Notes under the pieces: model-generated
Told to the model about the DNA's origin: nothing
The model's database searches: none
What the model saw: only the letters and a program-made list of their open reading frames with translations
In this document: in pieces, positions 1 through 7,250 of the stretch
How the letters are laid out: every line of letters starts with the position of its first letter
Numbering within the stretch: position 1 is the stretch's first letter
Translations under genes and position numbers: made by a program
Assembly: GCA_009776515.1 (NCBI GenBank)
Contig: WRNP01000054.1
Location: 1-10,339 of the forward strand
Reading direction: 5' to 3'
Source of the DNA: Dehalococcoidia bacterium
GTDB taxonomy: Bacteria; Chloroflexota; Dehalococcoidia; Dehalococcoidales; UBA1222
Length of the DNA: 10,339 bases

Positions 1-1
1 C

Positions 2-853
2 ATAGGTGAATGGGGTAACACCGATATTTCCTTGGATTCTGGTATCCAGGCAGGCTCTGGCTTTACTGGCGGGGCAGGTTCGGCATTCGTCCGCACCGCC
101 GAGGAGGCTCGAGCCAAAATCTTCGCTGCGGCTATCACCAAGGCCGGTCTAAAGGATATTGCGGGCATTACCGTGAACGACCTAGATGCCAAGGATAGCG
201 TGATCTTCTACAAGCCAGATCCAACAAAAAGTATCACCTATCGACAAGCCATGGCCGGCACCGCCCCCATTGCAGCAGGATCAGTAGGCTGGAATTCCAC
301 GACTGCCGGTGGCGACCAAGGCCTACAGCGCACTCGCGATGGCCTTCCCCCTATAGGAACAGCTGTCAACGCCAACGGCGGTGCCGCAACCTGCGTTGAG
401 TTAGCTGTTGACACCGACACCGGTGAGGTCGAAATTCTTGGCCTATGGAATGCCGTCGATACCGGACGCACAATAAATAGATTTGGCACCACGAAGGAAA
501 TAAACTCCGGTTGCGAGATCTTGACTTGGATGGCCTTATACGCTGGCGATGTTTTCGACCCCGAAACCGCTGCTGTCATCGGCTCCACTTTCGATGAGTC
601 CATGCATGCGACCTCCAAGGACCTCAATGTGACTAAGTACAATAGTTATGACATTGAGTCCGACAATTATGCCGGCCCTCTTGGTGCGCACGGCATGGGC
701 GAACCATGCTGTACAAATGTGTCAGCAATCATCAATGCCATCTATAACGCTACCGGCAAGTGGGTCAACCAGCGCGGTGGCCCCGTAACCCCAGACATCG
801 TACTTAACGCGCTGGGTAAAGCAGAAATCGGGACGAACTTGTTCTCCCGGTAG
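2..853 (+). CDS. Molybdenum hydroxylase large subunit (xanthine dehydrogenase / 4-hydroxybenzoyl-CoA reductase family), 5' partial
   Basis: The frame is open from the first bases of the window, so the gene starts upstream and only about 283 C-terminal residues are present; the TTG at 32 is not a credible start. The fragment matches the second half of the molybdopterin-binding subunit of the xanthine oxidase family: a Gly-rich segment (SGIQAGSGFTGGAGSAF), a CVELAVDTDTGEVEI strand, and the terminal motif GAHGMGEPCC followed by a NAIYNATG helix and a VTPDIVLNAL tail. The Glu of GMGEP (codon 701-703) is the position of the catalytic base in xanthine oxidase-type enzymes. The subunit would bind molybdopterin cofactor and hydroxylate or reductively dehydroxylate an organic substrate, in complex with FAD and 2Fe-2S subunits. 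The FAD subunit follows after 15 bases. The substrate cannot be read from this fragment; the neighbour suggests a 4-hydroxybenzoyl-CoA reductase-like enzyme, but purine or aldehyde substrates are possible. Confidence 0.88.
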   Translation: MGEWGNTDISLDSGIQAGSGFTGGAGSAFVRTAEEARAKIFAAAITKAGLKDIAGITVNDLDAKDSVIFYKPDPTKSITYRQAMAGTAPIAAGSVGWNSTTAGGDQGLQRTRDGLPPIGTAVNANGGAATCVELAVDTDTGEVEILGLWNAVDTGRTINRFGTTKEINSGCEILTWMALYAGDVFDPETAAVIGSTFDESMHATSKDLNVTKYNSYDIESDNYAGPLGAHGMGEPCCTNVSAIINAIYNATGKWVNQRGGPVTPDIVLNALGKAEIGTNLFSR

Positions 854-868
854 AAGGAGGAATAGAAG

Positions 869-1849
869 ATGTATCAAGTAGCACATGTAAATGCCAATAC
901 TGTCAATGAGGCGACTGCTGCATTAGGCACAGGCAAGGCTATGGCCATTGCCGGTGGCACCGATTTGGTACCCTACCTGAAAGGCATGTTTAGCCCCATC
1001 ATCCCCGACACCGTCGTCAATCTTAAGACCATCTCCGGCCTATCCGGTATCAAGGAAGAGGGCAGTATTCTCAAGATTGGTGCCCTCACCACTCTTGCCG
1101 AGATCGCCAAGGACGAGACGGTGAAAAGCAAGTATAACGCTATAGCAGAAGCGGCCAAGGCAGTCGCTGCCCCAGAACTCCGTAATATGGGCACGATCGG
1201 AGGCAACATTTGCCAATCATCTCGTTGCACCTACTATCGCAACGAGTACAACGATTTCCCTTGCCTGCGCAAGGTTCAGGGCGGGAGATGCTACGCCCTG
1301 ACCGGCTACCACCGAAAGTACCATTCCGTTTTCGGGCAGATTGGCCAATGCTTTGCAGCCTGCCCTTCCGATGTCGGCGTTGCCCTAGTTGCCATGGGAG
1401 CAAGCATTGAGACATCGTCCCGAACTATCAAGGCCTCAGATTTCTTCGCCAACAATGTTGCCCCCAATGGCGAGGGCATCAACGTCCTCAATGCGAATGA
1501 AATCGTAAAAGAAATCCAAGTACCCACACCAGCCGCAGGCACGAAAAGCGCCTACAGAAAGTTCTCTTTCCGCAAGTCGATCGACTTCCCTGTGGTCAGC
1601 GTAGCAGTAGTCGCTACCATTAGCGGCGGCAACGTCTCTAACGCTTCCATCGTTTTAGGGGGCGTATATGGCATTCCGCGCCGCGCTACTGGTGCCGAAA
1701 CGGCCATCAACAACGGGGCTCTCAACACTGAGCGAGCCACGGCCGCTGGCGATGCCGCAACCACTGGTAGCCAACCCCTCATCAATAATCACTACAAACT
1801 CCAAATCATCAAGACCCTTGTGCGCCGGACACTTCTCCTCTTGGAATAG
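869..1849 (+). CDS. FAD-binding subunit of a molybdenum hydroxylase, with HcrB-like [4Fe-4S] insertion
   Basis: This 326-residue protein is the medium, FAD-binding subunit partnering the upstream Mo subunit. The two FAD-binding motifs of the family are present: AGGTDL (residues 28-33) and MGTIGGNIC (107-115). Between the FAD domain halves lies a Cys-rich insertion with C115, C120, C132, C141, C161 and C165. A comparable loop in the beta subunit of 4-hydroxybenzoyl-CoA reductase binds an extra [4Fe-4S] cluster through four Cys of similar spacing; C120, C132, C141 and C161 are the likely equivalents (inference). The C-terminal CO dehydrogenase flavoprotein domain runs from about residue 215 and ends with a typical KTLVRR helix, so the protein looks complete. 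The start is set by AAGGAGG at 854-860, 8 bases before the ATG. It is the last gene of its operon: a strong terminator follows at 1868-1903. No 2Fe-2S subunit lies downstream, so it must be upstream or elsewhere. Confidence 0.9.
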   Translation: MYQVAHVNANTVNEATAALGTGKAMAIAGGTDLVPYLKGMFSPIIPDTVVNLKTISGLSGIKEEGSILKIGALTTLAEIAKDETVKSKYNAIAEAAKAVAAPELRNMGTIGGNICQSSRCTYYRNEYNDFPCLRKVQGGRCYALTGYHRKYHSVFGQIGQCFAACPSDVGVALVAMGASIETSSRTIKASDFFANNVAPNGEGINVLNANEIVKEIQVPTPAAGTKSAYRKFSFRKSIDFPVVSVAVVATISGGNVSNASIVLGGVYGIPRRATGAETAINNGALNTERATAAGDAATTGSQPLINNHYKLQIIKTLVRRTLLLLE

Positions 1850-1867
1850 CACAACCTCCAACCACTT

Positions 1868-1903
1868 ACGGGAAGCCCTGCTCCAACAGGGCTTCCCGTT
1901 TTT
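1868..1903 (+). terminator. Rho-independent terminator of the molybdenum hydroxylase operon
   Basis: A perfect 13-bp stem (1868-1880 with 1887-1899) encloses the 6-base loop CTCCAA and runs directly into a T5 tract (1899-1903). It lies 18 bases after the stop of the FAD subunit gene. This is a textbook intrinsic terminator. Confidence 0.93.
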
Positions 1904-2130
1904 AACCTCAGGCTCGACCTCTCTGTTCGCTGATGTTCAGCAATGGCACTGTACGCAAGCTGCCAACAAAATGTGTCGTGAAATGAGTCGAGAACCTTAC
2001 TGGCTGCGGCGGCCAAAGTTGAACCCGAGAGTATTCAATGGTGGCGCTATACACTCCTTACCTTTTGATCATTGATACGTTATAACATATAGGTGTATCC
2101 AATTAGAGCAACAGCAGGGCAATACACGCC
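1904..2130. other. Non-coding spacer without recognised genes
   Basis: Between the terminator of the molybdenum hydroxylase operon and the promoter of the next gene there are about 230 bases. An open frame crosses it (part of 1668-2075) but begins inside the upstream gene in a different phase, has no ribosome binding site, and its product resembles nothing I know. I see no RNA gene or repeat here. Confidence 0.5.
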
Positions 2131-2160
2131 TTGGATTCTAGCGCAGGCTCATAGTATAAT
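2131..2160 (+). promoter_or_regulatory. Sigma-A type promoter for the 201-residue membrane protein gene
   Basis: A perfect TATAAT at 2155-2160 is preceded after 18 bases by TTGGAT at 2131-2136, a weak -35 match (TTG conserved). Transcription would start near 2167, giving a leader of about 33 bases before the ATG at 2200. Confidence 0.6.
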
Positions 2161-2199
2161 AATGAGAGAATGGGGTACCATAATAACGGAGGTGGTACT

Positions 2200-2805
2200 A
2201 TGACCGTCAATAATATTGGCAACAAATTCATACTCCAGAAGAAACATGTTGCTTTCTTTACTATCGTGCCATTGCTCGTGGCAACAGCTTTCGTTAAGGT
2301 GCCGTGCCCCACTTGCCATGGCAATGGCGTGGTTTCCAGTACCGGCATGGAGGAAGTATACGTTACCAGATTGGTAAGTACTGAGGTGGGCATTTTTTTG
2401 GTTGGCTGCGATACCTACCGCGTTTACCAGTACGATATAACTCTAACGCTTGATAACTACGCCGACCATGATGCGGGCGGCTACATAAACCTAGTCCTAA
2501 TAGACTATTTTACGAGCCAATTGCTTGACACAAAATTCACCGTAGCCGAGATACCAGCAGGCACCTCAGTAGAGCATACCTGCGCCATATATTTTATGAC
2601 AAGCAGCACTATCGACCACCCAAACCGCACCGAGATTCAGACAGAGGTGCTAAGGAGCAACACAGCATGCAGAACATGTGCAGGTACAGGCAAGGTAGCC
2701 CTAAATACCTTGGCACTCTCCCAAAGCTTAAGGGATACTCTCGTTGCGAGTCAGCGCATTGAAACACCAGCTGTGCCACCACTATTTATAGACGAACACA
2801 CTTGA
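2200..2805 (+). CDS. Membrane-anchored protein with two separated DnaJ-type zinc motifs, function unknown
   Basis: I do not recognise this 201-residue protein as a named family. The ATG at 2200 is preferred over the in-frame ATG at 2170 because GGAGGT (2188-2193) sits 6 bases before it. Residues 1-16 are polar and basic, and residues 17-32 form one hydrophobic segment, which suggests a single membrane anchor. Directly after it comes CPTCHGNG (36-43). A central region of about 100 residues is rich in predicted beta strands (alternating hydrophobic and polar residues, about 60-150). Then CRTCAGTG follows at 157-164. The two CxxCxGxG units are the repeat unit of the DnaJ zinc-finger domain; two such pairs could close around one zinc ion with the beta domain looped out (inference). 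The C-terminal tail is mostly polar. The gene stands alone with its own promoter and converges on the YcaO gene. It could be a cell-surface or membrane quality-control protein, but nothing in the window proves that. Confidence 0.75.
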   Translation: MTVNNIGNKFILQKKHVAFFTIVPLLVATAFVKVPCPTCHGNGVVSSTGMEEVYVTRLVSTEVGIFLVGCDTYRVYQYDITLTLDNYADHDAGGYINLVLIDYFTSQLLDTKFTVAEIPAGTSVEHTCAIYFMTSSTIDHPNRTEIQTEVLRSNTACRTCAGTGKVALNTLALSQSLRDTLVASQRIETPAVPPLFIDEHT

Positions 2806-2844
2806 TGACTGCGGTTCAGGCTGATACAATCGGTTGGCTCTATG

Positions 2845-2890
2845 CCGTTGAACTGCCACGAATTACTCGTGGCAGTTCAACGGTTCTTCC
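2845..2890 (+). terminator. Long perfect hairpin between convergent genes, probable terminator
   Basis: A perfect 17-bp inverted repeat (2845-2861 with 2867-2883) has a 5-base loop, ATTAC. On the plus strand it is followed by TTCTT, a short U-rich tract, so it probably terminates the 201-residue protein gene, whose stop ends 39 bases earlier. On the minus strand no T tract follows. The stop codon of the YcaO gene (2877-2879) lies inside the right arm, so the YcaO mRNA end would also fold into this hairpin. Confidence 0.75.
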
Positions 2891-4625
2891 ACGATATATA
2901 TTTCTCTGATATGTGATTATCAAATGCTATAATTTGCGGATAGTAGCAAGCATTTTTTGACAAGCAATAATTACAGTCAAAACAATTGAACGTCTCAAAT
3001 CGATTATTCAGTATGGTAGCCATTACACGTGTAACAAGGTCTGAACTGAACACGGTATTCAAAATAGTTATCACCTCACTTTGTTCCATTTTCATTACGT
3101 ATAATGCAATAGTGGCTTCTCTTAAACAACGGTAAAAGGCAAGCTCTTCAAAAGATAGAAAACTCTCTTTTAAAAATCTATTTAATTCTTTAACCCCTCT
3201 ATCATATTCTGCCGTTTTGCAGCAAATAAGATACTTAAAAAAAAGATTATTTGTATTATTAAAAGAGGAATTCCCTCGTAATGGCAACCCTGTCAAGCGC
3301 CGTATAGTATCAAACTCAGAGTAATAATTTGAATCAATAAAGTCTACTATTTCCACCAGTTCTTTCTGATTGCATTGGTTTAAAGTTTTCATAAATTTCT
3401 TTATACGTTTATACCAAATTTGCTTTTCTAAATAATGCTTATTCACTTGTGTAATATTGCTAATTTCCGGAATAAATACATGAAGTGAAGGAAACCCCAA
3501 AAAGGATACGTCTCGATGAAATAATCCCCAATTATTCTGCTTAATAATATTTAACAAGTAATTAAGGAGTGCTTCATTATTAACACCATCTGCCTTGCAC
3601 CAGCAATTATAATATGCATACGAAGAGGCTTCCGAAAAAATTGTGTACGGGTAACTCCCATCACCACTTCTGAATATATTTTCAAAGACCACGTCGGTAT
3701 CAATATTTGTACCAAACGTAAATGCATTTAACCAAAAGCTAGAACGTGATAAAGATCGTCCTTGAAAAAGTTCTGTTATGGTTCGTTCTGCTGCTACGGA
3801 CAGTACTGGATGGCTGCCAAATTTTACAAAATACTTTCCAGTTGCCTTATCAATAAAGTACATGCCAACAACGGGCAAGCCTATTCCCAACGAACAATCC
3901 TTAAATTTTATAATATAATTTCCCCTTTGTGTTAACTTTGAAACGATATTAATAATTTCAGTTGAAAAAGGGATATCCTCTGATCGAATGTCGGGGGGAA
4001 TGAGTTTTCCTTCGTAGATCACCCTATTGGCATAACGCTCGAATATTTCACAAATACTTTGGACGAGTGCTTCCGTATAAGTATTCCCAGCAGCCATACC
4101 ATTGCTAGCATAAACATGCTCACATAGCCTGGCTGGAATATAAACCGACTCATTATTACTGTAGTCTATATACGGTACACATAGCACAATATTGCTATTT
4201 ATTTCGTACTTTGTATTGATCATTACAAGATCATTAACACTAATGCTATTGGTGTCAATAGCAGTTTTAAATAGTGTTATGCGTTGCATGTATTCATTGT
4301 AGGTAATCGCCTTTTCGTCTGGTGCATAATAAAACTTCGCACTATCTATTTCATCTTTTACGGGAAATAGAAATTTATACAACCCAAAATTCTGGATTCT
4401 TTCCATCAACTCAGCATATGCGCTTGCTAAAGCCGCTTCTCTTGACAACCCTTTTCCATTATGCCCTAAACCTAATCCATCAATTATAACGCTAGCAGAA
4501 AACACTCCGTCAAAACCTTCCATCATGTTTTCGGTCACAGCGATTCCATTATTTGATAAGATTTTTTTTATCCTGGTAATCGTATCTGCGGGTTCAGCAT
4601 CTTTGAAAAGTAGCTTATAACTCAT
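2877..4625 (-). CDS. YcaO-domain ATP-dependent protein, E. coli YcaO-like architecture
   Basis: This 582-residue protein belongs to the YcaO superfamily, whose members use ATP to activate a peptide amide oxygen, forming azolines, thioamides or related modifications. Recognised parts: NGKGLSREAA (56-65) with the acidic helix containing E72 and E75; GMAAGNT (176-182) and the ICEIFERYAN helix with E193 and E196; then FGSHP (269-273), ERTITE (280-285) and QGR (288-290). These match the nucleotide- and Mg-binding Glu pairs known from E. coli YcaO. The length is also close to E. coli YcaO (about 586), which has an extra C-terminal domain and no fused E1-like partner. Unusually, the C-terminus holds C548, C551, C554 and C560 (CxxCxxCx5C), a possible Fe-S or zinc site. 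AGAGGGG lies 8 bases before the ATG. The gene is much more AT-rich than its neighbours. No precursor peptide, TfuA or E1-like gene is adjacent, so the substrate is unknown. Confidence 0.88.
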   Translation of the reverse strand: MSYKLLFKDAEPADTITRIKKILSNNGIAVTENMMEGFDGVFSASVIIDGLGLGHNGKGLSREAALASAYAELMERIQNFGLYKFLFPVKDEIDSAKFYYAPDEKAITYNEYMQRITLFKTAIDTNSISVNDLVMINTKYEINSNIVLCVPYIDYSNNESVYIPARLCEHVYASNGMAAGNTYTEALVQSICEIFERYANRVIYEGKLIPPDIRSEDIPFSTEIINIVSKLTQRGNYIIKFKDCSLGIGLPVVGMYFIDKATGKYFVKFGSHPVLSVAAERTITELFQGRSLSRSSFWLNAFTFGTNIDTDVVFENIFRSGDGSYPYTIFSEASSYAYYNCWCKADGVNNEALLNYLLNIIKQNNWGLFHRDVSFLGFPSLHVFIPEISNITQVNKHYLEKQIWYKRIKKFMKTLNQCNQKELVEIVDFIDSNYYSEFDTIRRLTGLPLRGNSSFNNTNNLFFKYLICCKTAEYDRGVKELNRFLKESFLSFEELAFYRCLREATIALYVMKMEQSEVITILNTVFSSDLVTRVMATILNNRFETFNCFDCNYCLSKNACYYPQIIAFDNHISEKYISWKNR

Positions 4626-4638
4626 GATGTTCGCCCCT

Positions 4639-4821
4639 CTAGCTATGTAATAAACGATGTTTATGCAGTACTGGAGAACCCATCGGCTGGTACCCCAGAG
4701 TAATGTGTGGCCTTATTCGATCATACCCACGTAGTAGCATCACTAATGCCGCCGAGATGGCATCCTGCATTGGCAAACCACCCACAACAAGGATTTGGAG
4801 TAAGCCTGCCGGCATAGACAT
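4639..4821 (-). pseudogene. Possible C-terminal remnant of an IS3-type transposase
   Basis: A 60-codon minus-strand frame ends with the motif YDRIRPHITLGYQP, which resembles the Y-N-x-x-RPHxxLGY motif near the C-terminus of IS3-family integrase-type transposases. The first 30 residues do not match anything I recognise, and the rest of the transposase, including any D,D,E residues, is absent. It begins 13 bases after the pyruvate kinase stop and ends 13 bases before the YcaO start. It could be a relic of an insertion at the edge of the AT-rich YcaO gene, or a chance frame. Confidence 0.35.
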
Positions 4822-4833
4822 ATTTTTGTGATT

Positions 4834-6273
4834 TTAGCTTATTACTTCCACTTTCAAGAGATTGGTTGTACCTGTAACGCCCACAGGCACACCACCGGTG
4901 ATCACAATGCGATCACCGGACCGCGCCAGACCCATCTCCTCTGCCAAGCGTGCCGCCTCAGAAAAGAGTTCTCCCACCGAGTGTGGCTTGGTAATCTTTA
5001 CCGGACGCACGCCCCAACTCAAAAGCAACTGGCCATAGATATCATCGTCAGGAGTAATAGCCAACACCGGCATACGCGGACGAAACTTGGCTACCCGCTT
5101 GACAGTGCTACCAGAAGTGGTAAAAGCCACTATCGCTTTAGCACCAAGAAGCTCTGCCGTATGGCAAGCATTATAGGCAATAAGCTCATCTGTTTCTCGG
5201 GCAAGCCAATCTCCGCGTTCTTGGAGCAGTTTGCGATATGGCAACACCCCCTCGGTATGGCGCGCCACAGCCGCCATGAACTTCACCGCCTCCACCGGAT
5301 ACTTGCCGACAGAGGTCTCTCCAGAGAGCATGACGGCATCGGTGCCATCAAAGATAGCATTAGCCACATCAGTGACCTCAGCTCGGGTAGGACGCGCCGC
5401 CGAAATCATGGACTCAAGCATTTGGGTAGCGGTGATGACCGGCTTGCCTGCCCGATTGCAACGGCGAATGATATCTTTCTGCATCAAGGTGATCTCGTAT
5501 AGGGGCACATCTACTCCTAAATCGCCTCGTGCTACCATAACAGCATCGCTCTCTTCCAAAATCGGCTCAAAATTATCCAAGGCCTGCTTGCGCTCTATCT
5601 TGGTAATTATTGCCGCCCGACAACCTCGATAGCGCAGATGCTGCCTTGCCTCTTTAACGTCTTCCGCATGGCTCACCATAGAGATGGCAACGAAGTCCGG
5701 CTTTAGCTCAGCGGCCAAGTCCGCCCCCGCCAAAAACACATCAGTGATGAAGGGGCTGGAAATACGCCCTCCCGGCACAGCTATACCCCGACGCGGCATA
5801 AGACACCCATCGACCAGCACGCACGTGATCACATCGGTGTCACCGACGGCTACCACCCGAAGCTGTAGCGCACCATCGTCAAGCAGCACCAAATCCCCTT
5901 CACTAACATCACAAGGAAAAGTCGGCAAGTTGACCGAGACTTCAACGGCGCTCCCGGGCACTGGACGCGTAGTCAACACCAAACGGTCACCCTTTTTAAG
6001 AGTAACGGCTCCCTCCATAAGCGGTCCGCTGCGATACTTGGGGCCGGGCAAGTCCATAAGCAAAGCCACCGGCACCCCCTCCTCCGCGGTGAGGCGCCGG
6101 AGGATTTCAACATAACCCCGATGCTCATCAATGCTACCGTGCGAAAGGTTGAGGCGAGCTACGTTCATGCCCACCGCGATAAGCTCCCGCATCACGGATA
6201 CCTCAGCCACTGCCGGACCTAGGGTGCAGACAATGCGAGTCCGCCTCAAAGAAGCACGATTATTACGCACCAT
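4834..6273 (-). CDS. pyk: Pyruvate kinase
   Basis: This 479-residue protein catalyses phosphoenolpyruvate + ADP to pyruvate + ATP, the last step of glycolysis, in the cytoplasm. It is complete in the usual order: N-terminal TIM barrel with NLSHG (42-46) and DLPGPKYRSG (74-83), the B domain inserted at about 84-165, then ITKIE with catalytic K225 and metal ligand E227, ARGDLG with metal ligand D251, the TATQMLESM segment with T283, and DAVMLSGETSVGKYP. The C-terminal domain ends at TTNLLKVEVIS, so the PEP-utiliser-like extension of Bacillus enzymes is absent. In DLPGPKYRSG the residue matching Glu117 of the K+-dependent rabbit muscle enzyme is Lys79, with Leu75 at the position of Thr113; both mark the K+-independent class. 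ISMVSHAED replaces the more usual ISFVRSAED. No clear ribosome binding site precedes the ATG, and a weak promoter-like pair (TTGTCT, 18 bases, TATCTT on the minus strand) ends only a few bases upstream, so the transcript may have almost no leader. Confidence 0.96.
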   Translation of the reverse strand: MVRNNRASLRRTRIVCTLGPAVAEVSVMRELIAVGMNVARLNLSHGSIDEHRGYVEILRRLTAEEGVPVALLMDLPGPKYRSGPLMEGAVTLKKGDRLVLTTRPVPGSAVEVSVNLPTFPCDVSEGDLVLLDDGALQLRVVAVGDTDVITCVLVDGCLMPRRGIAVPGGRISSPFITDVFLAGADLAAELKPDFVAISMVSHAEDVKEARQHLRYRGCRAAIITKIERKQALDNFEPILEESDAVMVARGDLGVDVPLYEITLMQKDIIRRCNRAGKPVITATQMLESMISAARPTRAEVTDVANAIFDGTDAVMLSGETSVGKYPVEAVKFMAAVARHTEGVLPYRKLLQERGDWLARETDELIAYNACHTAELLGAKAIVAFTTSGSTVKRVAKFRPRMPVLAITPDDDIYGQLLLSWGVRPVKITKPHSVGELFSEAARLAEEMGLARSGDRIVITGGVPVGVTGTTNLLKVEVIS

Positions 6274-6492
6274 TACTTAAAGATACACTAACCCGGACAC
6301 CCAAGACAAATGCAAATGGTGAACGGGAGATTCACTACGCAAAAGGCAAGAACTGAAAAGGAGGCACCTGCAAGTGTAACAGCGGTTAGTCTAGACAGCG
6401 CTAAGGTCAAGGGACGGGATTGAGAATCGCTTGCTTCGGTAATGGGAACATTTGGATTAGCCTTAATTCCCGATGTTTTTCTCACCACATAG
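6274..6492. other. Spacer between pyruvate kinase and transposase remnant
   Basis: About 220 bases with no convincing gene. A minus-strand frame (6288-6506, TTG start) has a hydrophobic stretch but no ribosome binding site and no recognised family. The region must hold the pyruvate kinase promoter and the broken left edge of the transposase remnant. Confidence 0.4.
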
Positions 6493-7127
6493 CAGTGGCA
6501 ACTCAATCGGGAAACTGAGTTTCACTCATTTAGCTATGCACATGTTTTCTACAACGCTCGCAAGGCACAGGGATTAAGCGAGGATTTATACGCTAATGTT
6601 GCCATTCTGCGCGATCAAGCATTGGAAAATCCCTGTAAGTATATCAATAACAAGGAGTATACAAAGTATTTAATCATTCGACGTTCTGAGAAGGAAGCTA
6701 TTGGATATACGGTCAATCTTCGAGAGGATGTTGTTGAAGCTGAACTGAAAACTGCGGGATGGCTGATTATCATCAGCAGTTTTATCTCTGACGCAAAAGA
6801 GGCAATCAAAATATACCGTGAGAAAGATATCGTTGAAAAAGGCTTCAATCGCTTAAAGAACTGTTTGGATTTGAGAAGAATCCGCGTTCGTAGCGAGGAA
6901 AGTATGCAGAATAAGGTATTCATTGGATTTATCGCACTTATACTACTTTCGGGGATTCACAATGTCATGGTCGAAAAAAGCTATATGGTACCATGACGAT
7001 GAAGAAACTCATCCTGATACTGTCAAGACTAAAGCTACAGGTCGTCAAAGGAACAAGAGTTTTATTTCCTGTAACCAAAGAACAACGAGCGATTTTTGAA
7101 GCATTTGATATCAAAGAACCTCTGTAG
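6493..7127 (+). pseudogene. IS1634/IS4-type transposase, 5'-truncated and frameshifted
   Basis: Only the C-terminal part of a DDE transposase remains. The frame opens after a TAG at 6490-6492 and reads HSFSYAHVFYNARKAQG, a segment typical of the middle of IS1634-like transposases, then continues to a stop at 6994-6996. The segment IYREKDIVEKGFNRLKN matches the Y-(2)-R-(3)-E-(6)-K signature around the last catalytic Glu of IS4-superfamily enzymes, with Lys in place of Arg. It is followed by LDLRRIRVRSEESM and a hydrophobic FIALILLSGI helix. The family's C-terminal tail (MTMKKLILIL... and VTKEQRAIFEAF) continues one frame back from about the A6 run at 6974-6979, through an ATG at 6993, to TAG at 7125-7127. 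The N-terminal half with the two catalytic Asp residues is missing, so the element cannot be active. The start given is simply the first codon after the upstream stop. Confidence 0.85.
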
Positions 7128-7250
7128 GTATAATGTTTGTCGGGATTTCAGGTTACTGTCGACTATTTCGTCCTCGCCCAATGAAACATCATTTTCTTGG
7201 GAGTTAAGCAAAACATATAAAAACTTGGCCCGAAAATGCTAAGCGGAGCA
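7128..7250. other. Spacer between transposase remnant and hydrogenase promoter
   Basis: About 120 bases follow the transposase stop before the hydrogenase promoter. The right end of the insertion sequence probably lies in it, but without a left end for comparison I cannot define a terminal inverted repeat. I see no gene. Confidence 0.4.

Noticed and set aside
238..642. Minus-strand open frame of 134 codons inside the molybdenum hydroxylase gene
   Set aside because: It is antisense to a strongly conserved coding frame, lacks a ribosome binding site and matches no family.
1668..2075. Plus-strand open frame of 135 codons crossing the terminator
   Set aside because: It starts inside the FAD subunit gene in another frame and runs through a strong terminator hairpin; no ribosome binding site and no recognisable product.
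4828..5632. Two plus-strand frames (224 and 133 codons) opposite pyruvate kinase
   Set aside because: They are antisense shadows of pyruvate kinase with low-complexity, Arg/Ser/His-rich products.
6288..6506. Minus-strand frame of 72 codons with a hydrophobic stretch upstream of pyruvate kinase
   Set aside because: TTG start without ribosome binding site, no known family, and its 5' end overlaps the broken transposase. A small membrane protein is not excluded, but the evidence is too thin.
6974..6980. A AAA AAG slippery heptamer in the transposase, suggesting programmed -1 frameshifting
   Set aside because: The heptamer is out of phase with the incoming frame (codons read GAA AAA AGC), so the standard tandem slip would not reach the second frame; mutation in a truncated gene is simpler.
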